From: Ideonella dechloratans
GTDB taxonomy: Bacteria; Pseudomonadota; Gammaproteobacteria; Burkholderiales; Burkholderiaceae_C
DNA length: 64,000 nt
Assembly: GCF_021049305.1 (NCBI RefSeq)
Contig: NZ_CP088081.1
Span: forward strand, 2,542,001-2,606,000
Direction of reading: 5' to 3'
The notes under the pieces are model-generated. The model was not told the origin of the DNA and did not search any database. It saw only the letters and a list, made by a program, of their open reading frames with translations. Positions 1 to 9,824 of the stretch are shown here, in pieces (positions within the stretch are counted from its first letter, which is position 1; each line of letters opens with the position of its first letter). A program made the translations under genes and the position numbers.

Positions 1-654
1 TGGCCCTCGGCGGAAGACCGGTCGCCCCCTTCCCCCGCTGCGCTGGCCGCCACCGCACCGCGCCAGCCCGCGCGGCAATTGTCCCTCTCGACAGCCCCGT
101 CCGCCCAGCCCCCGGCTCCGTCAGCCGCCGCCCTGTCAGCCTCGTCGGTGCCAGAGGAGCTCACGCCACAGGAATGGGCGCAGCTGCGCCAGGCTCTGGC
201 TGACACCCCCGACGCGGCCTCGGAGCTTCAGCGCATCGCGCGCTGGCTCGGCTTCCAGCGACGGGGGCAGCGCTTCCAGGACGCGCTGCACCGCCAGGAC
301 CACGGGCCCGGAACCCAGGCACTGGCCCGTCAGATCGACGGCGAGATCGACCCCCACCTGGCCCAAGGCGAGCTGAGCGGCCCCGAGGCGCTCGCCCTCA
401 AATCCGCCGTGCTCGCCGAACTGGAGCCCGATGCCCAAGCCCGCGAGCAAACCCTGGTGCGCTGGCGCCAAACCCAGGTGGACAAGGCCGCCCCGGCGGC
501 CGATCCACGAGACGCAGCCTACCTGGCCGCCCAGGCCCAGGTCCTGAGCCAGTGGCGTGCCCAGGCGGGCCATCCCCCGGACAACGCCGCGCTCCAGTCC
601 CGGCTGACCCAGGTGCGCACGCGCGTGTACGCCGCCTCGGCTCCGGCGCCCTGA
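1..654 (+). CDS. C-terminal part of an unidentified Ala/Gln-rich protein (5' end outside window)
   Basis: The frame is open from the first base, so the gene probably begins upstream; a TTG at 79 is the first candidate start inside the window. The first ~50 residues are Pro/Ala/Ser-rich and look like a linker. The remaining ~165 residues are helical and charged, with many Gln, Ala and Arg. The gene ends 42 bp before the esterase-like gene on the same strand, so the two may be co-transcribed. I do not recognise the family. A periplasmic partner of the esterase is possible but is only inference. Confidence 0.5.
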   Translation, partial: WPSAEDRSPPSPAALAATAPRQPARQLSLSTAPSAQPPAPSAAALSASSVPEELTPQEWAQLRQALADTPDAASELQRIARWLGFQRRGQRFQDALHRQDHGPGTQALARQIDGEIDPHLAQGELSGPEALALKSAVLAELEPDAQAREQTLVRWRQTQVDKAAPAADPRDAAYLAAQAQVLSQWRAQAGHPPDNAALQSRLTQVRTRVYAASAPAP

Positions 655-696
655 CCCGTCTTCGCCCCCACAACACACACGAGAGGAGACCCCACC

Positions 697-1974
697 ATGC
701 ACACGCTCTTCCTGCGGATGACCGGCACGCCCAGCGCACTGCGGCGCTGGCTGCTGTGTGGCGCCATGCTGCTCAGCCCCTGGGCCCAGGCGGGCTACTT
801 CACCTGGGACATGGTGGAACTGCCGGCCTCCTCCGGCGCCTCCTGCGGCAACGGCACGCCCTACCGCTTCTTCGTCAACCGCACCCCGCTGAACCACGAC
901 GTGGCCATCACATTCGAAGGTGGTGGCGCCTGCTGGGATCAGAACGCCTGCGAAGGCAAGGGCGAGTACGCCGCCAGCAATCCGGACGGCATCCCGCCGG
1001 ATTACATGAAGTCGCTGAAGTACATGGCGGCCCGGGGCCTCGTGACCCCGTTCTCCTCTCGCCTGGACCCGCTGCAGAAGGTCCGCACCCAGGACTGGAG
1101 TCTGGTCTACCTGCCCTACTGCACGGGGGATGTGCATGCCGGCCAGGCCCTGGTTGTCTATGCCGATGCCGACCCCGCACACCCGCGCGTCCAGCACCAC
1201 CAGGGTCAGGTGAACATCCGCGCCGCCATGGCCTGGCTGCGCAGCCATTGGGGCCGGCCTGACAATTTGCTCGTGGGCGGTTTTTCCGCCGGCGGCGTCG
1301 GCTCCACGGTCAACTACCAGACGGTGCGGCAGGTGCTGGCCCCGTCAGGACAGAGCAGCCTGCTGGCCGATTCGGGCCCCCTGTTCAGCGCGCCCCGCGG
1401 CAACACCCCGCAGCAGTCGCCCTCCCTGCCGCTGCATGAGCGCATCCGTCAGGCCTGGGGGCTGGACGGTCCCCAGGGCTTGGTGACACAGCTGGCCCGC
1501 AAGATCCCCGGTCTGGACACCAACAACCTCGGATCGCTCAACGCCGCACTGGCCCGAAAGTACCCGCAGGACCGTTTCGGCTACCTCGTCTTCCAGACCG
1601 ACGGCACCTTCTCCGGCTTCAGCTACACCGATTTCTTCCCGGACATCGCCAACGAGCCCGACCCGGACGTGCGCGCCCAGAAGCTCAACGCGCTGTGGCG
1701 CACCGACCTGGCCAACTGGCTCCCGCTGCTGGATGCGGCTCCCAACATCGACTATCACGTCCCCTTCTACCGCGACTTCAACGACAGCCACTGCCTGACC
1801 ATCGTGGACTTCTCGGGCACGGGCATCCAGGAACAGGGCCTGACCGACATCAGCCCCTTCGTCGACAACCTGCTGGACCGCGGACCGACGATGCGCAACG
1901 TCGAAGCCGACCAAGTCAGCGACCTGACCCAGTGGCTCAGCCCCATCCTGCGGCTGCTGAACCGCATCCTCTGA
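697..1974 (+). CDS. Secreted pectin-acetylesterase-family hydrolase
   Basis: 425 aa. An N-terminal basic stretch and hydrophobic segment ending in WAQA-G form a signal peptide (residues ~15-32), so the protein is exported. FEGGGACWD near residue 75 is the Gly-rich oxyanion-type motif of the pectin acetylesterase (PAE/notum-like) family, and GGFSAGGVGS near residue 195 is the nucleophile elbow with the likely catalytic Ser. Late Asp and His residues (HCLTIVDFSG) could complete the triad. A GAGGAG ribosome site lies just upstream of the ATG. In bacteria this family also includes esterases that do not act on pectin, so the substrate is uncertain. Confidence 0.75.
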   Translation: MHTLFLRMTGTPSALRRWLLCGAMLLSPWAQAGYFTWDMVELPASSGASCGNGTPYRFFVNRTPLNHDVAITFEGGGACWDQNACEGKGEYAASNPDGIPPDYMKSLKYMAARGLVTPFSSRLDPLQKVRTQDWSLVYLPYCTGDVHAGQALVVYADADPAHPRVQHHQGQVNIRAAMAWLRSHWGRPDNLLVGGFSAGGVGSTVNYQTVRQVLAPSGQSSLLADSGPLFSAPRGNTPQQSPSLPLHERIRQAWGLDGPQGLVTQLARKIPGLDTNNLGSLNAALARKYPQDRFGYLVFQTDGTFSGFSYTDFFPDIANEPDPDVRAQKLNALWRTDLANWLPLLDAAPNIDYHVPFYRDFNDSHCLTIVDFSGTGIQEQGLTDISPFVDNLLDRGPTMRNVEADQVSDLTQWLSPILRLLNRIL

Positions 1975-2071
1975 GCCTCACCCTTGATCTGACCGGCATC
2001 GCCCGCAGGAGCCGGAGGCCACACTCACGGCCTCCGTCCTCGCTGCGCTGCCGCCGATCGCCGCCGGTGCA

Positions 2072-2365
2072 TTGACCTACGTGTTCAACCCGGATGCCGG
2101 CCGCATCGGGTGGGCCGGATCGGCGGCCTTCACCTCGGCGGCACCGGTGGACTGGGCGGTCTTTTCGGCGCTGCGCGGTCCTTGGCTGCTGCGTTCGAAC
2201 GGATCCAACGCCGCTGGAGCTCTGGTGGATTCGCTGGTGTTCCCGCTGGCCGCCGGCTTCTCCCTCGCCTACGTCCCGCTGATGTTTGTTGCCAAATTGG
2301 CCGGCGGGGCCGCATGGACCTTGGCACTGGCCCGGCTGCGCAAGCTCGACACACAGCCCCGGTGA
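2072..2365 (+). CDS. Small hypothetical membrane-associated protein (doubtful)
   Basis: About 97 aa from a TTG start. The frame continues upstream to about 1988 with a hydrophobic, signal-like stretch but no ATG or GTG. The protein has two weakly hydrophobic segments and ends in basic residues. The absence of a clear start and ribosome site suggests a gene remnant or an annotation artefact. I do not recognise it. Confidence 0.25.
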   Translation: MTYVFNPDAGRIGWAGSAAFTSAAPVDWAVFSALRGPWLLRSNGSNAAGALVDSLVFPLAAGFSLAYVPLMFVAKLAGGAAWTLALARLRKLDTQPR

Positions 2366-2388
2366 GGCACCCTGATCCGGACGGACGA

Positions 2389-2418
2389 AAAAAAACGGGA
2401 ACCCTCTCGGGTTCCCGC
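2389..2418 (-). terminator. Rho-independent terminator at the end of the defence operon
   Basis: A 9-bp GC-rich hairpin (cgggaaccc / gggttcccg, 2396-2417) is followed on the minus strand by a run of seven T. It lies about 130 bp downstream of the minus-strand primase-helicase gene and could also slow plus-strand transcription from the esterase side. Confidence 0.8.
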
Positions 2419-2545
2419 TTCTGGGAGACGCCCTTGCGGGGCTTCTCCCGGGTAGATGGTGGTGGGTGGCTGACCATCTGCCGACCGGCCTCCCGAGCTT
2501 ATGAGCACTGGCGCGGGTTGCTGCAGGCACTGGCGAATTCACACC

Positions 2546-4905
2546 TCACTTCAAATCTTCACTGCTGATGCGATACCCCATCGCCCGGTAGCCACGCTGC
2601 CGCTTGTCCCACATCCGCAGCAGCGCCGGATGACCGGTGTCGACGAAGTCGATGATCCGCACGTCAGTCTTGCTGGCGTGCTCGCGGTGCAGGCGCCCGG
2701 CGTACTGCTGCAACGTGCCCTTCCAAGACACCGGCATCGCGAGAACCAGGGTGTCGAGCGGCGGGTGATCGAATCCCTCGCCAACCAGCTTGCCGGTGGA
2801 CAAAAGGACGCGCGGCGCGTCGGGCGGTAGTGCATCCAGGTCCGCGACCAGCGTCGCTCGTTGCTTCCTGGACATTCTTCCGTGCAAGACGAACGGGGCC
2901 GGTTGCAGGCTGTCGAGTTCCGTCTTGATGGCATCGAGGTGTTCTGTGCGTTCTGTCAGGACCAGCACCTTGCGTCCCTGCGCGACGGCATCGCGCACCT
3001 CGGCGGCAATGGCAGCTGTTCTGGCCGAATCGTTGGCGAGGTGCCGGAAGACGTCCTGAATGCCAGCATCGGTCGGCACGTCGATCCGGCCGAAGCGTGA
3101 ACGAGGCAGCACTTCCAGATCACGCGGTGCCCCGGCTGGCTTGGCGGCCGTGTATCGGATCGGCCCGCACTGCATGAAGATGATTGGCTGCTGCCCGTCG
3201 CGGCGAATCGGGGTCGCCGTCAGGCCCAGCACGTATTTCGCCTTGGTCCGCTTGAGGATCGCGTCGAAGGAGACTGCGCCGACGTGGTGGCACTCGTCGA
3301 CGATCACCTGCCCATAGTCCTCGACCAGCGGGTTCACCTCACCCTGGCGGGACAGGGACTGCATCACCGCGATGTCGATCTTGCCAGTCGGTTTGGCCTT
3401 GCCGCCGCCTATGGTGCCGACCACGCCCTTGGCGACACCCAGAAAAGCTTGCAGGCGCTCCTGCCATTGCTTGAGCAACTCCGTGCGATGCACCAGCACC
3501 AGGGTGTTGACGCCCCGCCGGGCGATCATCGCGGCGGCGGTGACCGTCTTGCCGAAGGCAGTTGGCGCGCACAGCACGCCAGCATCGTGGGTGAGCAGTC
3601 CTGCAACAGCGGCTTCCTGATCGAGGCGCAGACTGCCGACGAAAGACACGTCCAGCGGCTGGCCGCCGAAGCGTTCGTCTCGCAGGTCACAGGCAATACC
3701 GTTCTCTCGCAGCAAGGACAGCGCGGCATCCAGGCAACCGCGCGGCAGGGCGATGTGCTGGGGATAGCTCTCGGCGCATCCAATGACGCGCGGCTTGTCC
3801 CACACCGACATCCGCATCGCCTGGGCCTTGTAGAACTCAGGGTTCTGGAAAGCCGCCAGCCGGATCAGCCGGTTGGCCAGAGCCTGCGGCAACTCGGCCT
3901 TCTCGAAATAGATCAGATTGGCCAGCGTGACGGTCAGTGACTTCGGCATCGGACCGGCCAGTTTCTTGGCCGATGTATTCTCGCGCTTCCAGGGCGTGGC
4001 CAGGTCCTCGTCGTCGATGAAGGTGACGTCTAGCGGATGGACGCCACCCGAGGCCCGGAGGATGGTCGGCTCGATATCGTGCGCGGCCATCGGCTGGATG
4101 GACGCGAGGAACGCCCATTGATCAGGGTACGGTCGCAGATCGGGATCGACAAAGACGCTGAAACCCTGCTCCCTCGGACCTTTCTGCAGCGGCAAGGCGA
4201 TCAGGTTGCCGAACCCGCCTTTGGGCATGGTGTCCTGGTTCGGGAACAGTCGGTCATAGGATTCCAGCTTCAGTTGCCGGGTGCGAGCGCAGGTATGGGT
4301 GATGATGGCCGTGCCCAAGCGGCGGGCATCACGCGCTGAAACCCGGCTGGCGAAAAACACCCATGCATGCGCGCCATTGCCGGACCGCGAGATTTCCAGC
4401 GCAGCCGGAACACCCTGTGCTCTTCGCAGGACCGCATGAACGCTCGCGCGTCGTCGCTCCAGTCGGCCTCGTCGAAATCCACAGCCAAAAAATAGCAGGT
4501 GTCATCCTCCAGCAGCGGATAGACGCCTACTGTGTGCTCGCCGGCCAGGTGATCGTAGATCACCGCATCGGACAGTGGGGTCAGCAGGCGATTGCTGCAA
4601 TCGCCGCATTTGATGCGCGGCTTTTCGCAGATACCGGCGCGCCACTCATTGGCGCAGGCTGGTGCGTAGCCCGACTTGCCTGAGGTCTTGCCTTCCCATC
4701 GAACTGGATAGACATCGGTGCGGCCTCGAAACAGACGGCGGAACAGCGCCACCTTTTCGGCAGTGGAAAGCCGGGACGGTTCCGGCTCCCTCGCCACAAC
4801 GATAGCTGATTGCGGCGCACGCCACTCAATGCCGTGGGATTCAAGAAGCGCGATCAGGCGGGCGTTTTCGGCCTGCAAAGTTGAGAGAGCTGTCCGTTCA
4901 GTCAT
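2546..4905 (-). pseudogene. TOTE-type archaeo-eukaryotic primase fused to SF2 helicase, frameshifted
   Basis: Two overlapping frames encode successive parts of one ~780-aa protein. The first (4905 to ~4415) has a short coiled start, a Cys cluster (CANEW...CEKPRIKCGDC) and the acidic primase motif AVDFDEADW. Near 4411-4420 the frame shifts. The second continues with EISRSGNGAHAWVFF, a primase core matching the TOTE conflict-system AEP, then a helicase with Walker A APTAFGKT, DECHH, and late motif QYAGRLHREH. Such proteins are inferred to act in defence or genetic conflict. The ATG (4905) overlaps the stop of the upstream gene. The shift equals a 2-nt insertion (or 1-nt loss) and could be real decay, a sequencing error or, less likely, programmed. 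Confidence 0.75.
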
Positions 4906-5461
4906 CGCCCCCGTACTCGGAAAGCAACTCATCCATATCGTCGCCTACGCCGTAACCAAAGTTGTGGCTGATGTTTCGAACCACGCACAGACGTCCCCAG
5001 AGCGTGGATCGCGCCGCATCGGGCAATGCAGCAATCGCCTTCAAGGCCTGTTCGAACATTCGCACCAGTGCGTCGAAGTACCCCTCGTCCTGCAGGCCAA
5101 TGTCGTTGCTGAACCCGGCTGCACGCTCACAGTAAAACACCATCAGTTCCGCAAGTCCGTCGGGTTGCCCGACAGCTTTCTTGTAATCCGAAATAGCCTT
5201 TTTGGCCTTGGCTACCGAGGTGTCCTGGTTCTTGAACACGTCGGGCCAGAGCCAGCGGTCGATGGCGGCCTTGTAGGGCTTGAGCACATCTTCGCCGAGT
5301 CCGAAGCGGGCGTACAGGAATGCCTGGTTGTCTTTACTGGCGGCGTACAGGTCTTGCACAAGCCCCATCAGGCCAGCGCGGTCGAAGTCGGCCAGTTTGG
5401 TTTTAACGTCGCTCCAGCTGGGGGTCGATTTCGGAGTTTTCTTCGTTGCCACGCGCTTCAC
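4898..5461 (-). CDS. Unknown protein of the defence operon (possibly DUF6155-like)
   Basis: 187 aa, helical and rich in Lys, Ala and Asp, with no signal peptide or membrane segment. The N-terminus is basic (KKTPKSTPSWSDVKTKL). The body resembles the DUF6155 style of small helical proteins, but this is a weak impression. Its stop overlaps the primase-helicase start (ATGACTGA), implying translational coupling, so it is probably a partner or regulator of that protein. The 100-bp gap to the GmrSD gene is larger than the others in the operon. Confidence 0.6.
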   Translation of the reverse strand: MKRVATKKTPKSTPSWSDVKTKLADFDRAGLMGLVQDLYAASKDNQAFLYARFGLGEDVLKPYKAAIDRWLWPDVFKNQDTSVAKAKKAISDYKKAVGQPDGLAELMVFYCERAAGFSNDIGLQDEGYFDALVRMFEQALKAIAALPDAARSTLWGRLCVVRNISHNFGYGVGDDMDELLSEYGGDD

Positions 5462-5561
5462 TCCCTGGGCCGAATCGTTGCGCTGTGTTTAAAAGTCGGG
5501 GCCAAGAACTCCGTCGCCAACATACGAACGAGAATCCAGTTCCCGCCCACCAGCTGCGGAG

Positions 5562-7286
5562 TCATGCTTTGATCCCATATGACCCGGCCAGACGATTCAG
5601 CAAATCCTTATGCCGCACCTCTAGATCACCCAGAGTGAAGGTACCCAAGGCCAGGAGACGCTGGGAGTTTGGCAAGCTTTCAACTCGGTCCTCGAAGTAA
5701 CGCACCCGTTTATCGGCAAAGTCCAGGTTGCCCAGCGACGTGTTCTTACGTCGTGACAGAAGCATCAGGTTGCCGAGCCGGTGAAGCCATACCTCACGCT
5801 GCGCATCGGTGAAATCCTTGAGCCATTGGCTGGCTTTGCCCGGTGTCTGCGGCAGAATGTGCTCGACGCTGATCTCGTCGGGCAAGTTCAAGGGTGCGGC
5901 ATGACTGGCCAGCAGATATTCCAAACGCAACAGCACATACCTGGCAAAGCGCCGCCCATAGATCGCACCGTCGAGCAGATCCATCAGCTGCTTAGAGTCG
6001 AAATCGAAAACCCTGCTGGCCAAGACCTCGTCTGGAGTCCTGGCTGACTCGATGGCCTTGAGCACCTCGTTCATGTTGCTGATCCGCTGGGTTGGTGTCA
6101 GCTGCACAATCCAGTCGGCCGAAAATTTGTTATCGATGCGCTCGATCAGGTCGAGCAGTTTCTGAGCCTTGAATTTGCGATACCAGGCCAGCACCGGTGG
6201 AATCCAATCGGTGGCAGGCAAGCCACGGCGCATCACGTTGATGCGGTTGCGGTACGCGTTGCCAAGGCTGGTTGGCAGGCCATCAAACTGGATTGCCTCG
6301 TCGAAAGCGTCCTTGTAGGCTTTGACAGCCTCAAAACTGTCAGTGCCCAGCGCCAGCAACGGTGGTTTGGCACCGTAGATGCGCTCGTCGAATTCCTTGA
6401 GCAGACCTTCGCGCGCCTTATCTTTCACGTAGATCGTGCGCACCAGGGATAGGAATCGGTCGAATTCATCACGACCCATCTCGCCCTCGACCTCCTCCCA
6501 GTATTCGGCCCATTTGGTGCGCTCACTGTCCTTGCTGATGGCGCCAAGGTTTTTGGCCTTGAGGATGTCGCTGTTCGACAGGGGGATGCCCCGGTCGTTA
6601 AGGATGGTGAACAGGCGGAAAGCGTCGTCCAGATCCTCGGTGGAGACATAGATGAACAGTGCGTTGTTCAGCAAATATCCGACAAAGCGGTCAAAGTCTG
6701 CCTCAGACGGAAAACGGGTGGTGTCATCAATACTGGCATGTATGGTCTGCAAGCCTGCGGCCATATTCGACAGCGACAGGTTCTTGCTGGCTGCGATGCC
6801 CACCAAATCCGGGCTATGAGAGCCACCATCAGTTTTGATGTAACTTTCGATGAAGGTGCCAACGTTATCGCGAATGTCATAGACGATGCGATTGCGACCG
6901 GGAATCTTCTTCCACTTGTTCTCTTCCTGGAACAGCATTTCACGGCAAGCGGCTTTAAGCTTGTCATCCGTCACTCGGTCACGGATGCAGGCCAGCATCA
7001 GCATTAACGTGGTCAGACGCTGCTGGCCATCCAGTAGTTCGTACTCTTCAAAGCTCACCCCGTCGGTGGTGCGAGTTGCCTTACGCAGCACCATAGAACC
7101 CAGAAAGTACTGCCCTTCCGGGTTGTGCTCGCTGGCGTAATTCACATCATCGATCAGCTCGGAAATCTCATCTTTGCCCCAGACATAGGCTCGCTGGTAA
7201 TCCGGGATGCGGAACCAGAAACGCGAGAACACCTCGCCAATGACGATCTTGGCGCTCTCGATCTGCCCCTTTTTACTTGAACTCAT
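5562..7286 (-). CDS. GmrSD-type (DUF262 + DUF1524) type IV restriction endonuclease
   Basis: 574 aa from the ATG preceded by GGGAG; an in-frame GTG lies two codons earlier. The N-terminal DUF262 domain shows the NTP-binding/hydrolysis motif LLDGQQRLTTL near residue 85. The C-terminal DUF1524 domain has the HNH-like motif VEHILPQ near residue 480 and HRLGNLMLLS downstream. These domains define GmrSD/BrxU-like enzymes, which use NTP to cleave modified (for example glucosylated) phage DNA. The gene starts 15 bp after the type III res stop, so it is co-transcribed, combining defence against unmodified and modified DNA. Confidence 0.88.
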   Translation of the reverse strand: MSSSKKGQIESAKIVIGEVFSRFWFRIPDYQRAYVWGKDEISELIDDVNYASEHNPEGQYFLGSMVLRKATRTTDGVSFEEYELLDGQQRLTTLMLMLACIRDRVTDDKLKAACREMLFQEENKWKKIPGRNRIVYDIRDNVGTFIESYIKTDGGSHSPDLVGIAASKNLSLSNMAAGLQTIHASIDDTTRFPSEADFDRFVGYLLNNALFIYVSTEDLDDAFRLFTILNDRGIPLSNSDILKAKNLGAISKDSERTKWAEYWEEVEGEMGRDEFDRFLSLVRTIYVKDKAREGLLKEFDERIYGAKPPLLALGTDSFEAVKAYKDAFDEAIQFDGLPTSLGNAYRNRINVMRRGLPATDWIPPVLAWYRKFKAQKLLDLIERIDNKFSADWIVQLTPTQRISNMNEVLKAIESARTPDEVLASRVFDFDSKQLMDLLDGAIYGRRFARYVLLRLEYLLASHAAPLNLPDEISVEHILPQTPGKASQWLKDFTDAQREVWLHRLGNLMLLSRRKNTSLGNLDFADKRVRYFEDRVESLPNSQRLLALGTFTLGDLEVRHKDLLNRLAGSYGIKA

Positions 7287-7301
7287 TTCCACTCCCTGGG
7301 A

Positions 7302-9824
7302 TTACTTGGATGCAACAGCAAACAGATCATCAAGCAGCGGGTTGTTGTCGATCAGCAGCAGCTTCTTGATCGTGGCGGCCTGGTTGATTTCCAGGCGCGC
7401 GAAATGTTCGCCACCAGCCGAAGACTGCTTGCGGATCAGTTGGATGCGCCCGAACAGCCCGCCGTGCTTTTCCGCAAACTTTGCCAACCCGACGGCTTTC
7501 TCAAAGTTGTCACTGAGGCTAGGGTCATGGGGCTCCAGAATATCTATGACGAACTCGCTGCCGCTTTTGCGTACCACGACCAGATCTGGAAACATCGGGC
7601 GCACGTCACCACCCGTTTCATACGGAATTTCCAGAGACCACGGCTTGCGATCCAGATTGCGCAACCAGCCGACCACTTCAGGCTTGGCCAGTTCCTCCTT
7701 CAACACCCCGGCCTCCCAGGAGCCCAATTCGGAACGGAACTGGCCACTGCTTTCTACGTACAGGTGGCGCTCCCAAATCGGATCGGCAGGCGAGCGCTTG
7801 AAGTCGATGGATGCCGGCAAATGCCATGGCACTTCGTTAGGCTTGGCCGTCGCCAGCCGCAGCTTCTCGTAATTGACGCGCCGCTGCTCCTTGAGTTTGT
7901 AGATGGCCTTCTTGTGCTGGTCGTAAAGACCATCGAAGGCAGCCTCTGCTAACGATTCGAGAATAGCCATTTCTGCCGCGTTGCGTGCCAGGACGATGGC
8001 CTCTACCTTGACTTCCAGCGCATCACGATCCGCGTGGGCGCGCCAATACTCCATCTGCAAACCGTGACTGAAGGCGCGCCCAGCCTCTTCGAACAGCCGA
8101 TCAATGTCCACGTCCGAGGCATCAATGTGATAGTCCGCAGTCGGCTCAGCTACGCCAGTGCCGTTATTGACAGCCAAGGTCCGCAGGCCAACCTGCGTGA
8201 TCGCTTTGGTCGCCGCGTCAAACTGGCCTGCCGCCTTGATCGCTGCAATGCGCTGCCCCATCCACTCAACGATCTGCTGCTTGGCTTGGCCCCAGGCATC
8301 GTCATCAATCTCATCGATGGTCAGACTGCGTGAAATGGCCATATACCGGCGCAGTGGGCTTTGCGCCCGAGCGGCATTCACACGGTACGTGATCAATTCG
8401 TCGAGTGCCGCAAAGATGGACTCGCAGCCTTCGCGCCGCTTGAGCACCACCAAATTGCGGCTGGAGCCGGTTTCGGCGGGCGGCACATCTTCCGCGTTGT
8501 GCAGCGAGGCCACCACGCTTTCCACGGCCCCCGTATCGAAGTAGGGCAAAAACAGATGCACATCGTTGAGCGCCGCATCCTTTTCGATGCGGCGTGCCAG
8601 CGGCGTGCGCACCATCCGGCCCAGCAACTGGGCGATGTAGGTGTGGTCCTCCGCACGGCGGAACGACATCATCACTTCGGCGCGCGGGCAATCCCAGCCG
8701 GTGGACAGGCTGGTCTTGAAGAACACCACACCGATGTTTTTGTCCGCATCAATCCGCGAGGCTTCGACCTTGCGCACCCGGCGGCCGCCCACGTCCAGGT
8801 CACCCGTGTCGTGCATCGCATGGGCAACCTCGCCTTCGTTCAGGCGACGGCCAATGGCACTCTCGATCACGGTCAGCGCTGCGCCAAGATCGGTCTTGGT
8901 GAGTTGACGGTCGGAACCGTTTTCGACCTGCACCACCAGCACCGGCCAGATGGTTTGCTCTTTTTCTTCATGGCAGTACGCGCCCCAGGCGGCCGTCATC
9001 TGCCCCCACCGCCGTGCCGCCTCTTCCAAAAGCGCCATCTCAGCCGTGGTGGCGGCTTCCGGGTGATGAATCAGGATGCGGTCTTTCAGCAGGCCGGACT
9101 TGCGCACTTCTTCTGCCGGTACGGCCACCTTGTGCGTGGTCACGGTGTGTTCGGCATTGGCAATCAAATCCAGAAACCGCTTGGGCGTAGCCGAGACGCC
9201 AATCACCATCGGCATCTTGACCAGGCCCACCTCGGGGTACCCCAGCAAGAAGCGCTGCATCAAGGTTTGCGCGGCCTGCGCTCCCTTGCCCGAGGTCATG
9301 CCGCGGTGCGCTTCGTCGATCACCACATAGAAGCGATCCGGAATCGCCCGTGCCGTATTGGTCAGCGTTTCCCAGATCAAATGCTGCCGTCCGTCGCCAC
9401 GGTTGGTCAGCGGCTGATTGACGGCCAGCTTCTGCGTGTTGATGAAATAGATGCGCCCGCCATCCAGCCGGGGCGCGTCGAAATGCGCATCAATGGTGAT
9501 GAGCTGATTAACCCGGTACACCTTGTCCGATTTGCTCTCGATCTTGAGCTTGGTTTGCTCGTTGAGCTCGGGCATGTCCGACACCCACAAGATCACGGCA
9601 TCGGGCTGCGGCGCCCAGTCCAGCGGCCAGGCCAACTGGTCATCGGGCTCATCCAGAATCGCCTCGAACAGCGCCGTCATCATGATGGTCTTGCCGCTGC
9701 CCGTAGCGGCCGAGAAGGCCACGACTTGCTGGTTATCCGGCGACACGCTCTTGCGGGCGCTCACCAAGGCCTCGCGCAGTTTGCCCAGCGCGTCTTTCTG
9801 AAAATCGAACAGCGTGACCTTCAT
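7302..9824 (-). CDS. res: Type III restriction enzyme, Res subunit
   Basis: 840 aa. The N-terminal superfamily 2 helicase/translocase has Walker A AATGSGKT (~residue 42), DEAHRG (~170), the motif III-like VSATPKR, and late motif QLLGRMVRTP (~405). The C-terminal ~150 residues carry a PD-(D/E)xK-like nuclease core (FPDLVVV followed by FVIDILEPHD). Res needs Mod for recognition, translocates on ATP and cuts near paired sites. The ATG overlaps the mod stop by 4 nt, which is standard coupling for a two-subunit type III system. The length is usual for Res, and all key motifs look intact. Confidence 0.92.
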   Translation of the reverse strand: MKVTLFDFQKDALGKLREALVSARKSVSPDNQQVVAFSAATGSGKTIMMTALFEAILDEPDDQLAWPLDWAPQPDAVILWVSDMPELNEQTKLKIESKSDKVYRVNQLITIDAHFDAPRLDGGRIYFINTQKLAVNQPLTNRGDGRQHLIWETLTNTARAIPDRFYVVIDEAHRGMTSGKGAQAAQTLMQRFLLGYPEVGLVKMPMVIGVSATPKRFLDLIANAEHTVTTHKVAVPAEEVRKSGLLKDRILIHHPEAATTAEMALLEEAARRWGQMTAAWGAYCHEEKEQTIWPVLVVQVENGSDRQLTKTDLGAALTVIESAIGRRLNEGEVAHAMHDTGDLDVGGRRVRKVEASRIDADKNIGVVFFKTSLSTGWDCPRAEVMMSFRRAEDHTYIAQLLGRMVRTPLARRIEKDAALNDVHLFLPYFDTGAVESVVASLHNAEDVPPAETGSSRNLVVLKRREGCESIFAALDELITYRVNAARAQSPLRRYMAISRSLTIDEIDDDAWGQAKQQIVEWMGQRIAAIKAAGQFDAATKAITQVGLRTLAVNNGTGVAEPTADYHIDASDVDIDRLFEEAGRAFSHGLQMEYWRAHADRDALEVKVEAIVLARNAAEMAILESLAEAAFDGLYDQHKKAIYKLKEQRRVNYEKLRLATAKPNEVPWHLPASIDFKRSPADPIWERHLYVESSGQFRSELGSWEAGVLKEELAKPEVVGWLRNLDRKPWSLEIPYETGGDVRPMFPDLVVVRKSGSEFVIDILEPHDPSLSDNFEKAVGLAKFAEKHGGLFGRIQLIRKQSSAGGEHFARLEINQAATIKKLLLIDNNPLLDDLFAVASK

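Noticed and set aside
2430..2545. Left att site of the whole 2.4-37.7 kb region near the GGTGGTGGGTGG sequence
   Set aside because: The match to the ssrA end is too weak and lacks the GCCGGGG core.
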